A DNA stretch of 25,695 nt from an uncultured Archangium sp. (GTDB lineage: Bacteria; Myxococcota; Myxococcia; Myxococcales; Myxococcaceae). Within the stretch, counting starts at the first letter, position 1; every line of letters begins with the position of its first letter. The position numbers and the translations under genes were made by a program. A model generated the notes under the pieces. The model saw only the letters and a list, made by a program, of their open reading frames with translations. It had not been told where the DNA came from and made no database searches. The DNA lies in contig CAMLFP010000029.1 of assembly GCA_946479335.1 (NCBI GenBank), forward strand, positions 1 to 25,695, read 5' to 3'. This document shows, one piece after another, positions 6,658 through 14,523 of this stretch.

Positions 6658-7869
6658 TCAGCCCGCCGTCAGGCGCTTGAGCAGCCGCTCGATGAAGTCG
6701 AGGCTGGCGTTGAGCTGCGCCTCATCGATGTTGGCCCAGGTGTCCGTCGGGTAGTGGTACTCGCGCGGCGCGCCGATGTGCTCGTCGATGCAGGTGAGGC
6801 CCGCCGCGTTCCACCCGCGCAGCTGGAAGGGCAGCGCGTCGGTCGCCCCGGTGGGGATGATGAACTGCGGCACCGTGAGCGGCCCTTCGGCGCTGACCGC
6901 GTCGAGGTCGGCCTTGATGCGCGGCGGCACCGGCACGCGCCACAGCTCGCCCTCTTCGACGTAGCGCAGCGTGCCGTTCGACAGCGTGTCGACCACCACG
7001 ATGGTGGTCTCGTCCTTCTTCCACTCGCCTGACTTGTCCAACTGCTCCGCGAGCCGAATCGCGCCGCCCGTGCCCGCCTCTTCGGCGCCGGTGAAGACCA
7101 CCACCAGCTCGACGCCCTCGGGCAGCCTGCCCGCGAAGCGGTGCGCGAGCTCCACGCTGCTGCTGCAGCCCGAGAGGTTGTCGCACGCGCCGGGCACCAC
7201 CGTGTTGCGCGCCACCACGTCGACGTTGGCGGCGAAGGTGATGAACGCGGGGAGCGTGAGCGCCCAGTAGAGCCACAGCGGCGCGCTCCAGAACTGCCCG
7301 AGCGCCAGCGCGTCGAGGAGCGCCAGCGCCGCCACCGTCAGCGTCGCGAGGCCCAGCTGCTTCTTGAACCAGAGGAACGGCCTGGGCGGCTCCTTCGTCG
7401 CGAGGCGGATGAGCGCCGGGTGGAAGATGAGGCCGGTGAACGCGGCGTCGGCGTGCGCCATCAACACCACGCGCTTCTTGAAGGGGCCCTTCGCGGGCAG
7501 CGTGGCGACGAGGTTCTGCGAGGAGATCTGCGGGAGCAGCAACCCACGCAGCGGCCCCACCAGGCGCAGCGACTCCAGCGTGTACGAGACGGCGGCGAAG
7601 GCGTGGAGCGCCAGCGCGGCGGCCAGCGACCACTGCGCGACGACCGTGCCCAGCACCCCGAGCCCGAAGGTGAGCATCAGCGCGAGGTACAGGTGCTGCC
7701 CGAAGCGGAACGGCCGCCAGCTGAGGTTGAAGCCGAGCGTCTCCAGCTCCGCGCCCAGCTTCTCCTGCACCGCCTTCTCGAGCGGCGTGCCGGTGAGCCG
7801 GCGTGGCCCGAGCTCCTCCAACTGGCGGACTCGGTCCAACGGCTTCGGGCGGGTGTTGAGCGCGTTCAT
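6658..7869 (-). CDS. M28-family zinc aminopeptidase with membrane segments
   Basis: A 403-aa protein with the di-zinc ligand set of peptidase family M28: His139-x-Asp141, Asp230 (Gly-Ala-Cys-Asp-Asn), Glu263/Glu264 (Thr-Gly-Ala-Glu-Glu), Asp294 and His372 (Tyr-His-Tyr-Pro-Thr-Asp). The family releases N-terminal amino acids from peptides. Two hydrophobic blocks, about 59-97 and 172-215, look like membrane helices. The first precedes the catalytic core; the second sits between the first zinc ligands and Asp230, which is not usual for soluble M28 enzymes. It is therefore probably membrane-embedded. Upstream on its strand is the 332-bp gene-poor stretch 7870-8201. Confidence 0.82.
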   Translation of the reverse strand: MNALNTRPKPLDRVRQLEELGPRRLTGTPLEKAVQEKLGAELETLGFNLSWRPFRFGQHLYLALMLTFGLGVLGTVVAQWSLAAALALHAFAAVSYTLESLRLVGPLRGLLLPQISSQNLVATLPAKGPFKKRVVLMAHADAAFTGLIFHPALIRLATKEPPRPFLWFKKQLGLATLTVAALALLDALALGQFWSAPLWLYWALTLPAFITFAANVDVVARNTVVPGACDNLSGCSSSVELAHRFAGRLPEGVELVVVFTGAEEAGTGGAIRLAEQLDKSGEWKKDETTIVVVDTLSNGTLRYVEEGELWRVPVPPRIKADLDAVSAEGPLTVPQFIIPTGATDALPFQLRGWNAAGLTCIDEHIGAPREYHYPTDTWANIDEAQLNASLDFIERLLKRLTAG

Positions 7870-8201
7870 CGCCCGGCCTCATGCCACAGCCGAACGCGGG
7901 AAGAACGTCGCCGCACGAAAACCCGAGGCGGCATTCGGCGACGCGCGACCTCTGCTCCGCCCGGCACGATGGCGCCGCGGCGAGATCGCCCGACCTCCAA
8001 GCGCAGCCGCGCGATCCGCCGGAGGGGCGCATCGAAGACGGTCCCACCGCTTGAATTCGTTGATGTCAGCGCCCGGCCCACCGTCGAACACCGAGCCCGC
8101 GTCGCTCGCGCTGCCCGCGTCTTCTGCGCCCGCGCCGCCACGCGGTCGCGCGGTCGCGCGCAACCTCGACCAACCAGCCACGATGGGCGCCGCACGCGCG
8201 C
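7870..8201. other. Gene-poor stretch with a copied fragment of the hydrolase linker
   Basis: No convincing gene is seen in these 332 bases. Minus-strand reading frames stay open but give Arg/Ala-rich protein without a recognisable start or family. The middle part repeats DNA from the Asp/Ala/Gly-rich linker of the hydrolase at 8202-9395 (see the repeat entry). The promoter of the M28 peptidase gene may lie near 7870-7950, but no clear -35/-10 pair can be picked. Confidence 0.6.
8065..8140 (-). repeat. Displaced copy of the hydrolase linker sequence
   Basis: Bases 8065-8089 match 8397-8421 over 25 nt, and 8102-8124 match 8473-8495 over 23 nt, both exact by eye. On the minus strand the fragment reads as an Asp/Ala/Gly linker of the same type (Glu-Asp-Ala-Gly-Ser-Ala-Ser-Asp-Ala-Gly, then Ser-Val-Phe-Asp-Gly-Gly). 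It lies beyond the stop of the hydrolase and is joined to unrelated sequence on both sides, so it looks like a recombination or slippage remnant. Confidence 0.7.
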
Positions 8202-9395
8202 TTACGACGCGACGCCCCGCGCACTGCGCCGTCTCAGCAGCAGCACCGTCAGCGACAGCGCCGCGGCCCACGCACCGGCCGAACCACACCCGCACCCGGC
8301 GGGCGGAGGCGCTCCCACGTCGGTGCCGCCATCGGCAAGGCTCCCCGCGTCGACCTGCGGCGCGCCGGCGTCAGCGTCGGGTGGCGCGCCCGCATCGTCA
8401 GCGCCCGGCCCACCGTCGAACGCCGCGCCCGCGTCGTCCGCGCCCGCGCCCCCGTCGGTCACCGCGCCCGCATCGCTCGCGCTGCCCGCGTCTTCAGGGC
8501 CCGCGCCGCCATCGAACACACTGCCCGCGTCGTCGACGCTCCCGGCGTCGGGCATGGCGCCGCAGCCGCCGAGCTGGAGGTCGACGTTGGCGACGACTCC
8601 GGCCGTCGCGTCGGCCTGCGCGGTGGCCTCGAGGCACGGCATCGTCACGCCGTTCAAGAAACGGTCGAAGAACGCCAGGCCGTAGTTCCTGAACAGCGCC
8701 TGTCGCGCCTGCTGCGTCGAGCCGCCACACGCCGCGGTGCAGGTGGTGCTCAGCGGGTCTTGCGGCTCACAGTGCGTGGCGCCGACGACCTTCAGCTTCC
8801 CCTTCAGGCCGGTGAGGTCGTCGAACCAGGGCAGCGAGTTGTTGGACGAGTTGCAGGTCGACGACTCCGCCGCGAGGAACAGCGTGGGCGCGGTGACGCT
8901 TGAGGTCGCCGCGGCGCCCAGCCCGTTGTTGTCGACCGCGTCGAAGAGCAGCAGCGCATCCACCGCGTGCCGCGACGCCGCCAGGAACGCCGAGAGCCCG
9001 CCCGCGCTGTGCCCCGCGAGGCCGACCCGCGCGGGGTCGATGGTGCTGACGCCGCGCTCCTGCTCCATCGCCGCCCAGAGGATATCGGCGTTGCGCGAGT
9101 GGTCTGTCGCGCCGCACTGCAGCGCCAGCAGCAGCGGGAACTGCGGCACCACCACCACCACGCCCTTCGCCGCCAGCGCGCGCGCAAACACCTCGTGGTT
9201 GTCCTTGCTGTTCTGGAACCCGTGCCCGATGCCCACCAACCCGAAGGGGCCCGCGCCCGAGGGGCGGTACACGTCGACGTCGTAGCTGGCCGGCGTCGAC
9301 CCCGTGCAGTTGGGGAACGCCAGCGTGACCGTGGTCTTCGAGACCTGCGCCAGCGCGCACGTCGCAGAGAGGCTCAACAGGAGGAAGAGTCGCAT
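8202..9395 (-). CDS. Secreted alpha/beta hydrolase with MYXO-CTERM anchor
   Basis: A 397-aa protein. Residues 1-16 are a signal peptide (hydrophobic, ending Ala-Leu-Ala-Gln). Residues about 20-275 form an alpha/beta hydrolase domain with nucleophile elbow Gly-His-Ser130-Ala-Gly-Gly, an oxyanion-region Gly-His-Gly-Phe (57-60), candidate acid Asp152 and candidate His208. The layout resembles chlorophyllase/PETase-like and dienelactone-hydrolase-like esterases. Residues about 281-362 are a low-complexity Asp-Ala-Gly repeat linker. The end (about 367-397) is a MYXO-CTERM tail: Gly-Cys-Gly-Cys-Gly, one hydrophobic helix and Arg-Arg-Arg, used by myxobacteria to sort proteins to the cell surface. 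AAGGGGAG lies about 7 nt before the ATG. The substrate is unknown. Confidence 0.85.
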   Translation of the reverse strand: MRLFLLLSLSATCALAQVSKTTVTLAFPNCTGSTPASYDVDVYRPSGAGPFGLVGIGHGFQNSKDNHEVFARALAAKGVVVVVPQFPLLLALQCGATDHSRNADILWAAMEQERGVSTIDPARVGLAGHSAGGLSAFLAASRHAVDALLLFDAVDNNGLGAAATSSVTAPTLFLAAESSTCNSSNNSLPWFDDLTGLKGKLKVVGATHCEPQDPLSTTCTAACGGSTQQARQALFRNYGLAFFDRFLNGVTMPCLEATAQADATAGVVANVDLQLGGCGAMPDAGSVDDAGSVFDGGAGPEDAGSASDAGAVTDGGAGADDAGAAFDGGPGADDAGAPPDADAGAPQVDAGSLADGGTDVGAPPPAGCGCGSAGAWAAALSLTVLLLRRRSARGVAS

Positions 9396-9455
9396 GAGGT
9401 GCTCCCCTTAGCCCTGTGACGGGGAAACTGTTTCAGCTCGCCCCGCCGGCGCGGC

Positions 9456-10622
9456 TCACTTGCCGTCGAGCTTCGGGGCGTACTCCGGCACCGTCTCGCG
9501 CAGCCGTTGCCACAGCGCCTTCGCGCCCGCCTCGTCACCCTTCGCCTTGAGGCGGTCGCCCAGCGCGTCGATGGCCTCGGGAGACGACGACGCCACCCGC
9601 CACACGTTGTCGGCCATCGGCTGGCGGTTGAGCTTCACCATGGTCCACGCCATGCCGGCGCGCAGCCGCGCGTTCTCGGGTTGGTACGGCATCACCTGCT
9701 TGTACGCGTCGAGCGCGGTCTGGAACTCGCCCTTCGCCAGCGCGTCTTCGGCGCTCTCGATGAGCTTCACGAAGTTGGCCTCCATGTCGGGCGTGCGCGG
9801 CGCGTTCTGGAAGGCCTCCATGACCTCCTTCGAGAGCACCGGCGGCTGCCCGCCCTGACGCGCGGGCGCTGGCGCGAGCGCGGCCACCGCCTCGGCCGTC
9901 ACGCCCACCTTCGTCAGCCCGCCCTTCTCGAGGGCCTCCTCGGTGCGCTTGAGGAGCCGCTTCGCGTTGGTCGCCTTCGAGAAGTCGGGCGTGTCCTTCA
10001 GCAGGCGCTCGAACTCGGCCTTCACCTTCTTGAGCACCTCCACGTCGTCGCCCTGCGTGTCGAGCCACACCGCGGCGCGCGCGTAGCGGGCGTCGGCGTC
10101 GCCCTCGGAGAGCTGGAGCACGTCTTCATACGCGGCGAGCGCCCCCTTGACGTCGCGCGAGAGGAAGCGCGCGTTGCCCAGCAGCACCTCCGCTTCACGC
10201 ACCGGCGCGAGCGCGACGTCGAGGCACGCGACGGCGTCGGGCGTCTTCTTCGCCGCGGCCAGCTTCTTCGCGGCCTCGGTGGCCTCGACGAGCGTCACGC
10301 CGGTCTTCACGTCGCAGCTGCTGGGCCGCGTGTCGGGGAGCGCCCGGCCGCCCAGCGCCTTCTTCTGCGCGAGGTACAGCGCGCGCGGCGCGTCGGCCTT
10401 CGCCAGCGCCTGCGCGTAGAAGAGCTGCGCGTCGGCGTAGCGGCCCGCGCCGAAATACAGGCGCGCCAGCGAGGCGGCGATCTCGAAGGGCTTGTCCTTC
10501 TCCTTGAGGCCCGGCGTGGCATCGAGGCGGCCGATGAGGTCTTCGGCCGAAGGCGCGTTCTTCCCGTCATTCGACGGGGGCGGGGGCGGCATCTGGGCCA
10601 GCAGCAGCAGGAGCGTCAGCAC
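9456..10622 (-). CDS. Exported TPR-repeat protein
   Basis: A 388-aa protein with a GTG start at 10622; an in-frame stop lies just upstream. The first nine residues are Leu-rich and act as a short signal sequence, followed by a run of five Pro. The rest is helical, with at least four TPR-like helix pairs: about 45-78, 145-190, 285-320 and 340-380. Ala-Leu-x-Ala-Tyr and Tyr-Ala-x-Ala signatures recur. TPR arrays mediate protein-protein contacts; a periplasmic or envelope scaffold role is inferred. It is divergent from the kinase gene across 96 bp and precedes the hydrolase by 60 bp on the same strand. No specific family is recognised. Confidence 0.75.
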   Translation of the reverse strand: MLTLLLLLAQMPPPPPSNDGKNAPSAEDLIGRLDATPGLKEKDKPFEIAASLARLYFGAGRYADAQLFYAQALAKADAPRALYLAQKKALGGRALPDTRPSSCDVKTGVTLVEATEAAKKLAAAKKTPDAVACLDVALAPVREAEVLLGNARFLSRDVKGALAAYEDVLQLSEGDADARYARAAVWLDTQGDDVEVLKKVKAEFERLLKDTPDFSKATNAKRLLKRTEEALEKGGLTKVGVTAEAVAALAPAPARQGGQPPVLSKEVMEAFQNAPRTPDMEANFVKLIESAEDALAKGEFQTALDAYKQVMPYQPENARLRAGMAWTMVKLNRQPMADNVWRVASSSPEAIDALGDRLKAKGDEAGAKALWQRLRETVPEYAPKLDGK

Positions 10623-10718
10623 ACCCGCCGCCTAGCACGCACCCGCGACCGCCTGTCGGCTCATCATGTGAAGTAGCCGCAGCTGAGCCGCGGAGATGGC
10701 CTAGAACCCCTCCTCGGA

Positions 10719-12512
10719 GTGAAGCCCATCGACCCGCCAGACGACGCGACGGCCGAAGGTCGCACGCTGATTTCGGACAAGAGTCCCAGCGACGCCCTGG
10801 TGAGCCTCCCGCTCCCGCGCGGCACGGTGAGCGTCACCCCCGAGGCGACAGCCGACTTCCAGTTGGCGGAGACGCTCGGCGAGGGCGGCATGGGCCAGGT
10901 GGTCAGCGCCACGCAGCGCGCGCTGCAGCGGCCGGTGGCGCTCAAGTTCTCGCGCGACGAGGCGGGCCGGCAGGCGTTGCTGCGCGAGGCCATCGCTACC
11001 GGCCGGTTGGAGCACCCCAACATCGTGCCGGTGCACCTGCTGGCGACCAACGACGACGGCGCGCCCTTCTTCGCGATGAAGCGCGTCGAGGGCACGCCGT
11101 GGAGCTCCGTCATCACCACGCGGCCGCTGGTGGAGAACCTCGAGGTGCTGCGGCACGTGTGCGACGCGCTGGCCTTCGCGCACGACCGCCACATCGTGCA
11201 CCGCGACGTGAAGCCCTCGAACGTGATGCTGGGCCGCTTCGGTGAGGTGTACCTCGTCGACTGGGCGCTGGCGGTGTCTCTCCGGCCCGACGCGGTGCTG
11301 CCGATGCCCGCCGCCGACAGCCTCGCCGGCACGCCCGCGTACATGGCGCCGGAGATGGTCATCGACCCCGCGGCCATCGACACGCGCACCGACGTCTACC
11401 TGCTGGGCGCGGTGCTGTACGAGGTGCTGACGGGCCGCGTGCCCCATCGCGCGCCTACGCCCGAAGAGGCCATCAACGCCGCTGCGCGCGGTGACGCGCC
11501 GATGTTCAACGCGTCGGTGCCCGAGGAGCTGGCGCTCATCTGCCGGCGCGCGATGGCGAAGATGAAGGGCGACCGCTTCGCCGGCGTCATCGAGTTCAAG
11601 CAGGCGCTCACCGACTCCCTCCGGCATCAGGAGGCGAGCGCGCTGTACCAGACCGCGTCGCGCCAGCTGGTCGAGCTCGAGGCACGGCTGGCGAGCGACG
11701 GTGGCTCCGACGCGGTGCACACCCTCTTCTCCGAGTGCCGCTTCACCTTCGAGCAGGTGCGCCGGCTGTGGCCGGAGTTCGAGGGCGCGAAGACGCGCCT
11801 GCGGCAGACGCTGCTGGCGATGGCGCGCGCGGAGCTGCGTCGCGACCGCCTCGCCGCCGCGCGGCTGCTCCTCTCGCAGCTGGAAGCACCCGCGCCCGCG
11901 GAGCTGCTCGCGCAGCTGGAGCTCGCCGAGGCCGAGGAGCGCGACCGCGAACATCGCCTCCACGCGCTGGAGCGCGAGGCGAAAGAGACGTCAGTCGATG
12001 CGGCCAGCAGCGAGAAGGCGCGGTACTCGCGCGGCCTCGGCGTCAGCCTGTTCCTGGTCGGCGCCGCGCTGCAGACCATCGAGACGCTGAGGCCCGGCAC
12101 GCTCCAGACGTGGATGGGCGTGCCCTACGCGCTGGTGCTGTTGCTCAACACGAGCGCCTACTTCGCGGTGTTGAAGCGCGCGCCCGACTTCAACCTCCGG
12201 CAGCGGCGCATCGTGACGGCGCTGATCGTCAACGCCGCGGCGGGCACGCTGATGTGGCTGGTGGCGTGGGGCGATGGCCTCACGCTGCTCACCGCGCTGC
12301 GGTGCTACCTCGTCATCAACGCCGTCACCTGGGCCATCCCCGGGGTCATCGACGAGCCGCGCGCGCTGTGGGTCTCCGGCGCCGTCTCGCTCGCGCTCGG
12401 CGCGTCGTACCTCGTGCCGTCGCTCACCATCCTCTTCGGCGGGCTCTTCGGCGGCATCGGGTTGCTGATCCTCGGGGCGCTGCTGGCGCGGGTCTCCTCG
12501 ACGGCGCGCTGA
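10719..12512 (+). CDS. Hanks-type Ser/Thr protein kinase with a six-helix membrane domain
   Basis: A 597-aa protein, GTG start at 10719. Residues about 46-305 are a PknB-like kinase domain: Gly-Glu-Gly-Gly-Met-Gly (54-59), ATP-binding Lys76, Glu90, catalytic His161-Arg-Asp163 with Lys-Pro-Ser-Asn168, and Ala-Pro-Glu (210-212). The Mg-binding 'DFG' is Asp181-Trp-Ala, so the Gly is lost while the Asp is kept. Residues 310-430 are helical and charged, probably a coiled-coil linker. From about 436 to the end there are six hydrophobic segments, an unusual multi-pass C-terminal membrane domain that could sense a membrane signal. Such kinases are numerous in myxobacteria. It shares a 96-bp divergent region with the TPR gene. 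Confidence 0.9.
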   Translation: MKPIDPPDDATAEGRTLISDKSPSDALVSLPLPRGTVSVTPEATADFQLAETLGEGGMGQVVSATQRALQRPVALKFSRDEAGRQALLREAIATGRLEHPNIVPVHLLATNDDGAPFFAMKRVEGTPWSSVITTRPLVENLEVLRHVCDALAFAHDRHIVHRDVKPSNVMLGRFGEVYLVDWALAVSLRPDAVLPMPAADSLAGTPAYMAPEMVIDPAAIDTRTDVYLLGAVLYEVLTGRVPHRAPTPEEAINAAARGDAPMFNASVPEELALICRRAMAKMKGDRFAGVIEFKQALTDSLRHQEASALYQTASRQLVELEARLASDGGSDAVHTLFSECRFTFEQVRRLWPEFEGAKTRLRQTLLAMARAELRRDRLAAARLLLSQLEAPAPAELLAQLELAEAEERDREHRLHALEREAKETSVDAASSEKARYSRGLGVSLFLVGAALQTIETLRPGTLQTWMGVPYALVLLLNTSAYFAVLKRAPDFNLRQRRIVTALIVNAAAGTLMWLVAWGDGLTLLTALRCYLVINAVTWAIPGVIDEPRALWVSGAVSLALGASYLVPSLTILFGGLFGGIGLLILGALLARVSSTAR

Positions 12513-12557
12513 CGCTTTCGTGGCACAGCCACGGCGCGACGCGTTACAGAGGCGGCG

Positions 12558-13058
12558 ATGCTCGCCAGCTACCTGTTTCGCGCGTCGCTGACCTCGGCCG
12601 GCGCGCTGCTCACCCGCCCGAAAGAAGACTTCCTCAACACGCTCACGATGCCGCTCTCGGCGTGGCCCGACGACCTCGACTGGAACGGCCACGTCAACAA
12701 CGGCCGCGTGCTGACGCTGATGGACCAGGGGCGCCTCGACCACGTCATCCGCACCGGGCTGCTGGGCATCATGCTGCGCGCGCGCACCCGGCCCATCGTG
12801 GCGAAGGCCGAAATCTCCTTTCGCCGGGAGATCTTCGCGTTCAAGCGCTCGACGCTGCGCACGCGCCTCGACGCGTGGGACGAGCGCCGCGTGTACTACG
12901 TGCACCAGGTCGTCCGCCGCGACGAGGTGTGCGCCGAGGCCCGGCTGGCCATCGCGCTGCGCGCCGGGGGCAAGACCATCTCCGCGCAGCAGATGTTCGA
13001 GCGCGCCGGCGCGGAGTTCACCGACGCCTTCCGCGCCGCGAAGCTCGCTACTTCGTGA
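12558..13058 (+). CDS. Hot-dog-fold acyl-CoA thioesterase
   Basis: A 166-aa protein of the 4-hydroxybenzoyl-CoA thioesterase/THEM6-like hot-dog superfamily. The signature Asp-x-Asp-Trp-Asn-Gly-His-Val-Asn-Asn (about 39-48) leads into the central helix, where catalytic residues of this superfamily sit. Strand-rich segments follow (Phe-Arg-Arg-Glu-Ile; Val-Tyr-Tyr-Val-His). It would cleave acyl-CoA thioesters in the cytoplasm; chain specificity cannot be read. It lies 45 bp after the kinase stop and overlaps the convergent putative lipoprotein gene by 11 bp at its 3' end. Confidence 0.78.
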   Translation: MLASYLFRASLTSAGALLTRPKEDFLNTLTMPLSAWPDDLDWNGHVNNGRVLTLMDQGRLDHVIRTGLLGIMLRARTRPIVAKAEISFRREIFAFKRSTLRTRLDAWDERRVYYVHQVVRRDEVCAEARLAIALRAGGKTISAQQMFERAGAEFTDAFRAAKLATS

Positions 13059-14040
13059 GGTAGAGCTCGTTCTCTGCCTGCGGCGCGAGTGACCAGTTGG
13101 GCTCGGGCTGGAGCAGCAACAGCTTCTCGCCCTTCGGCCCACGGCCCGCGCCGGTGATGAAGAGCTTCCGGTCTCGCAGGTCGCCGTCGATGACCAGCAC
13201 GTCGTGCTCCACGCGCCAGCGGCCGGTGTCTTTCTCGGTGCCGAACTTCATCGCGCCCACCACGCCGGAGCCGCCGGAGAACTGGTAGCTGAACGTGTGG
13301 TCGTGTTCGAAGGTGTACTCGATGGCGCGCGCCACGGCGGTCATCGAGGTGCCGCCGGTCAGGGTGTTCACCCACTGCGCGGTGCTGGTGTCGCCCATCA
13401 CGAAGTGACCGATGAGCTCTTCGTCATCGAGCAGCGGGACGCCCGTCGGGCTGCCGTGGAGGTGATTGAAGAGCTCTTCGACGGGCACGTGTGACTTGCC
13501 CCACGAATAGTTGATGAGCATCGCCGCCCCCATGCTGGTCTCGGCGATGTCCTGCGTGATGACCAACGGCACGAACTCGTCGTCGGCCTCCACCAGGTAG
13601 ATGGAGATGTAGCGCCCGCTGTCGCTCTGGTTCACCCAGACGCGCGTGCGCATGAAGTGCGCGCGGGCGCCGTTCTGCGTGAAGCGGCGCTGCGGCAGCG
13701 GCGGGCCGAACTGCGCGTACTCGGGCTTGCTGGTGACCAGCTCGCGCCACAACTGCGTCAGCATCGCCTGCGGGTCGCCGCGCGGCACCGCGTTCAGGCG
13801 CGTCACCTTCAGCGTGCGCGTCTGCGTGTCGTCGACCACCACGTGCTCCCAGACGCCGTTGCCCTTGTCGGTGAAGCCGGGTGGCAGCGTCATCGAGAAG
13901 CCCTGCCCGCTGACGCCGCCGGGCACTGCGGCGGTGCCCTTCGCGTCATCACCGAGCAGCAGCCCCCCGCCGCAGCACAGGCATGAGCACGCGAGGAGAC
14001 CGCCCACCACGGCCAGCGCAATCTTCACCCCCTTCGTCAT
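13048..14040 (-). CDS. Putative lipoprotein or membrane-anchored protein of unknown function
   Basis: A 330-aa protein. The N terminus has two Lys, a hydrophobic stretch and Leu-Leu-Ala-Cys18, a good lipobox; further Cys and Gly follow, so a plain membrane anchor is also possible. The remainder is a soluble alpha/beta protein with no recognised motif; it contains many Trp and Tyr and a long Asp/Glu/His-containing middle part. It starts 13 bp after the folK stop on the same strand and is probably the last gene of the lysine/folate run. Its 3' end overlaps the thioesterase gene by 11 bp in convergent orientation. No function is proposed. Confidence 0.75.
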   Translation of the reverse strand: MTKGVKIALAVVGGLLACSCLCCGGGLLLGDDAKGTAAVPGGVSGQGFSMTLPPGFTDKGNGVWEHVVVDDTQTRTLKVTRLNAVPRGDPQAMLTQLWRELVTSKPEYAQFGPPLPQRRFTQNGARAHFMRTRVWVNQSDSGRYISIYLVEADDEFVPLVITQDIAETSMGAAMLINYSWGKSHVPVEELFNHLHGSPTGVPLLDDEELIGHFVMGDTSTAQWVNTLTGGTSMTAVARAIEYTFEHDHTFSYQFSGGSGVVGAMKFGTEKDTGRWRVEHDVLVIDGDLRDRKLFITGAGRGPKGEKLLLLQPEPNWSLAPQAENELYLTK

Positions 14041-14053
14041 GCGCCTGAGTGTG

Positions 14054-14461
14054 TCAGAGACGAACGCCGAAGTAGCGCAGCGGGCGCTTCACGAAATCGC
14101 GCTGGTGCGCGCGCGGGTGCGGCACCGTGAGCTCCGGCGTGGAGAGCGTCTGCGCACCGAAGAGGATGAGGTCGAGGTCGATGATGCGCGGCGCCCAGCG
14201 CGTGGTCGTCACCCGGCCCATGACGCGCTCGATGCGCTTCAAGTGATGAAAGAGCGCCACCGCGCGCAGCGGCGTCGTCAGCTCGACGACGGTGTTCAAG
14301 TACGGCGGCTGCGGCGCGGGGTTCTCGGGCGGCAGCAGCGCGGGCGTCTCGATGACGAGCCCCTCACGCAGTTCGCCGAGCAGCCGCAGCCGCCGCGTCG
14401 CCTCGTGGAGGTTCAGCAGGCGGTGCCCGAGATTCGTGCCGAGCGCGACGTACGCCCGCAC
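14054..14461 (-). CDS. folK: 2-amino-4-hydroxy-6-hydroxymethyldihydropteridine pyrophosphokinase (HPPK)
   Basis: A 135-aa protein that transfers pyrophosphate from ATP to the pterin precursor in folate synthesis. Family marks are Val-Ala-Leu-Gly-Thr-Asn-Leu-Gly (5-12), Tyr-Leu-Asn-Thr-Val-Val-Glu (54-60), and Arg-Trp-Ala-Pro-Arg-x2-Asp95-x-Asp97, the two Asp that bind magnesium. The start is taken as GTG at 14461 because conserved sequence begins at residue 4. The upstream bases are a hairpin repeat (14467-14490) that contains the only Shine-Dalgarno-like bases. An in-frame extension through the repeat stays open but would give repeat-encoded protein. It follows the FAH-family gene by 62 bp. 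Confidence 0.9.
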   Translation of the reverse strand: MRAYVALGTNLGHRLLNLHEATRRLRLLGELREGLVIETPALLPPENPAPQPPYLNTVVELTTPLRAVALFHHLKRIERVMGRVTTTRWAPRIIDLDLILFGAQTLSTPELTVPHPRAHQRDFVKRPLRYFGVRL

Positions 14462-14463
14462 GG

Positions 14464-14503
14464 CCCCCCTCTCCCGTTCACGGGAGAGGGCTGGGGTGAG
14501 GGC
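14464..14503. repeat. Hairpin intergenic repeat ('LTPALSRERE' type), single copy
   Basis: A 10-bp perfect stem (14467-14476 with 14481-14490) and 4-base loop are followed by CTGGGGTGAGGGC. On the minus strand it would translate as Leu-Thr-Pro-Ala-Leu-Ser-Arg-Glu-Arg, the well-known signature of a widespread intergenic repeat in GC-rich bacteria. The same unit appears twice at 23222-23325. It lies directly before the folK GTG and covers its likely ribosome-binding site. Confidence 0.8.
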
Positions 14504-14523
14504 CGCGCTCGTCGCCGACGACT

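Noticed and set aside
7866..8295. Two minus-strand open frames (109 and 138 aa) after the hydrolase stop
   Set aside because: No Shine-Dalgarno site or family; the part that looks like protein is only the copied Asp-Ala-Gly linker fragment, and the hydrolase already ends in a complete MYXO-CTERM tail, so a frameshifted extension is unlikely.
8397..8560. Possible tandem repeat or CRISPR-like array
   Set aside because: The repetition is irregular and encodes the in-frame Asp-Ala-Gly linker of the hydrolase; no regular repeat/spacer pattern.
7141..8692. Long plus-strand open frames over the M28 gene and the linker region
   Set aside because: Low-complexity Arg/Pro/Ala protein antisense to real genes; no start signal or family.
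9424..9434. Small palindrome GAAACTGTTTC between the TPR and hydrolase genes
   Set aside because: Eleven bases with no second copy or associated promoter; could be chance, too weak to call an operator.
12519..12533. 6-bp stem hairpin after the kinase stop as a terminator
   Set aside because: No T-run follows and the stem is short; kept only as a weak possibility.
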